Shown: positions 6,222-7,698 of the stretch, in pieces
How positions within the stretch are numbered: position 1 is the stretch's first letter
Layout: each line of letters starts with the position of its first letter
Assembly: GCA_035295665.1 (NCBI GenBank)
Contig: DATGIQ010000169.1
Coordinates: 1 to 7,698, forward strand
Reading direction: 5' to 3'
DNA from: DATGIQ01 sp035295665
GTDB lineage: Bacteria; Planctomycetota; Planctomycetia; Gemmatales; Gemmataceae
Length of the DNA stretch: 7,698 nucleotides
Program-made: the position numbers and the translations under genes
Notes under the pieces: model-generated
Databases searched by the model: none
What the model was told of the DNA's origin: nothing
The model's input: only the letters and a program-made list of their open reading frames with translations

Positions 6222-7698
6222 ATGACTCTACAGTGCCCGCGTTGCCAGAGTGAAATCCTGATGGAAGGAAAGCCGCCCCGCGAGATCGTCTGCCCTTCGT
6301 GCGGCTCCAGCATCCAGCTCGATCCCGACGGCACAGGCGGCTGGCTGCCCGAAGAGGCCCCCAAACAACTGGGAAAGTTCGAACTGCTCGAACAGCTCGG
6401 TAGCGGCTCGTTTGGCACTGTCTATAAAGCGCGCGATACGGAGTTGGACCGCATCGTGGCCGTCAAGATACCGCGAGCCGGGAGCATTCCCAAACAGGAG
6501 GACCTGAACCGGTTTCTGCGTGAGGCTCGCAGCGCCGCCCAGCTCAAGCATCCAGGGATTGTGACCCTGTACGACGCTGGCCACATCGACGCCACCTGCT
6601 ACCTGGTCAGCGAGTTCATTCAAGGGACAACGTTGACCCAACACCAGAGCGGCAAACGCTTGAGCTTTCGGCAAGCGGCAGAACTGATCGCCCAGGTGGC
6701 GGACGCCCTGCAGTATGCCCATCAGCAGGGGGTCATTCACCGGGACATCAAGTCCTCGAACATCATGCTGGATTTGCAGGGTCGGCCGCATCTGATGGAC
6801 TTCGGGCTGGCCAAACGGGCCGCCGATGAAATCACGATGACCTTGGAGGGACAGGTGCTGGGCACGCCTGCCTACATGAGTCCCGAGCAGGCCAGGGGAG
6901 AGGTGCGCAAGGTCGATGCCCGCAGCGACATCTACGGTTTGGGCGTGATCCTCTATGAGCTGCTGACCGGAGAGCTGCCGTTTCGGGGTCAGACACGGAT
7001 GCTCTTGGTGCAAGTGATCCAGGATGAGCCCAAGCCCCCGCGGCGGCTGAACGACAAGATCCCCAGGGATCTGGAGACGATTTGCCTGAAGGCGCTGGCC
7101 AAGGAGCCCTCGCGGCGTTATCAGACAGCCAGCGCCTTTGCCGACGACCTGAAGCGGTTGCTCAGCGGGGAACCGATCCAAGCCCGGCCAGTGAGCCAAG
7201 TGGAGCGGCTGTGGCGCTGGAGCAGGCGCAATCCGGTCATCGCGGGCTTGAGCGCAGCCGTGCTGCTGCTCTTGCTGCTCGTGGCGGTGGTCGGGTCCGT
7301 TGGCTATCTGCGGACGACGCTGGCTTTGGGCCGGGAGGCGACCCAGCGCAAGCTGGCGGAGGAGGCAGAGGCCAACATGCGCCGCCTCTATTACGCGGCG
7401 AGCATGAATCTCGTGCAGGTGGCGTGGGAGAACCATAATGTCTTTCAAGTGAACGATCTGCTGGCGGAGACAGCCACCTTTCCGCAGCCCGGGTTCGAAT
7501 GGTATTACTGGCAGCGGCTGTGCCGCGTTGAGCATCTGACCCTCATGGGGCATAAGGGTGGCATCACCGCCGTGGCGTTTGCACCGGACGGCCAGCGGTT
7601 GCTGACCGGCGGCACCGATGGCACGGCCAGGCTCTGGGATGCTACCGGCGGCCAAGAAGTTTTGTGCCTGCAGGGCCACCGAGGGCAGGTTACAGCCG
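6222..7698 (+). CDS. Membrane-anchored Ser/Thr protein kinase with zinc ribbon and WD40 repeats (3' end outside window)
   Basis: The frame is open from ATG 6222 to the right edge (492 residues read). GAGG at 6210-6213, 8 nt upstream, supports the start. Residues 1-30 form a zinc ribbon (CPRC 5-8, CPSC 24-27). A full Hanks-type kinase domain follows (about 52-315): Gly-rich loop GSGSFGTV (60-67), ATP-anchoring Lys82 in VAVK, helix-C Glu101, catalytic loop HRDIKSSN (173-180) with Asp175, DFG (193-195), GTPAYMSPEQ (214-223) and Asp236 in SDIYGLG. One membrane span (about 338-363) follows a basic WRWSRRNP stop, then a linker with RRLYYAASMNL and FEWYYWQRLC, typical of planctomycete kinases. WD40 repeats begin near 438: GHKGGITAVAFAPDGQRLL up to RLWD at 470-473, then the start of a second (GHRGQV). 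The kinase faces the cytoplasm and the beta-propeller lies across the membrane, presumably as sensor or scaffold. All catalytic residues are present, so it should be active. Its target is unknown. Confidence 0.93.
   Translation, partial: MTLQCPRCQSEILMEGKPPREIVCPSCGSSIQLDPDGTGGWLPEEAPKQLGKFELLEQLGSGSFGTVYKARDTELDRIVAVKIPRAGSIPKQEDLNRFLREARSAAQLKHPGIVTLYDAGHIDATCYLVSEFIQGTTLTQHQSGKRLSFRQAAELIAQVADALQYAHQQGVIHRDIKSSNIMLDLQGRPHLMDFGLAKRAADEITMTLEGQVLGTPAYMSPEQARGEVRKVDARSDIYGLGVILYELLTGELPFRGQTRMLLVQVIQDEPKPPRRLNDKIPRDLETICLKALAKEPSRRYQTASAFADDLKRLLSGEPIQARPVSQVERLWRWSRRNPVIAGLSAAVLLLLLLVAVVGSVGYLRTTLALGREATQRKLAEEAEANMRRLYYAASMNLVQVAWENHNVFQVNDLLAETATFPQPGFEWYYWQRLCRVEHLTLMGHKGGITAVAFAPDGQRLLTGGTDGTARLWDATGGQEVLCLQGHRGQVTA

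Noticed and set aside
6228..7679. Long minus-strand open frame of 483 codons opposite the kinase
   Set aside because: It is antisense to a kinase reading frame with all conserved motifs. Its translation is low-complexity (rich in Gln, Leu, His, Gly, Pro), as expected of a shadow frame in GC-rich DNA.

Overview
The window looks like chromosomal DNA of a planctomycete or a close relative. The strongest pointer is the incomplete gene at the right edge: a Ser/Thr protein kinase with an N-terminal zinc ribbon, one membrane span and WD40 repeats, an architecture typical of that phylum. GC-rich codon use, a large multi-module SPFH protein and an IS66-type transposase with a single large gene fit this. 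No genus can be named from the sequence alone.

Layout from left to right: (1) 1-368, the 3' part of a small exported, highly charged coiled-coil protein, followed by an intrinsic terminator (370-402) and a second strong hairpin (417-444). (2) 490-867, queF, the last enzyme of preQ1 synthesis in queuosine tRNA modification. (3) 937-1731, a TSUP/TauE-SafE type membrane permease, closed by an intrinsic terminator (1757-1777). (4) 1958-4189, a 743-residue membrane-anchored SPFH/flotillin-like protein. (5) 4235-4280, a perfect 21-bp inverted repeat between convergent genes. (6) 4303 to about 4701, minus strand, the C-terminal remnant of a family 2 glycosyltransferase. (7) About 4702-6106, a degenerate IS66-family element, transposase on the minus strand, that replaces the 5' half of the glycosyltransferase gene. 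(8) 6222 to the right edge, plus strand, the kinase.

The left half (queF, permease, SPFH) consists of intact, separately terminated housekeeping or accessory genes on the plus strand, with no sign of one shared pathway. The middle (about 4200-6110) is a decay zone: a glycosyltransferase that lost its N-terminus and a transposase that lost an internal block containing the first catalytic Asp. The kinase begins roughly 115 bp beyond the likely end of the element and appears intact as far as it can be read.

I see no CRISPR array, tRNA, rRNA or clear defence system. The most interesting structure is inside the SPFH protein: its N-terminal half is built from four copies of a module that resembles the opening strand pair of an SPFH domain, each carrying a G-x-Q/W ... 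G-x-(Y/H) signature with identical internal spacing.
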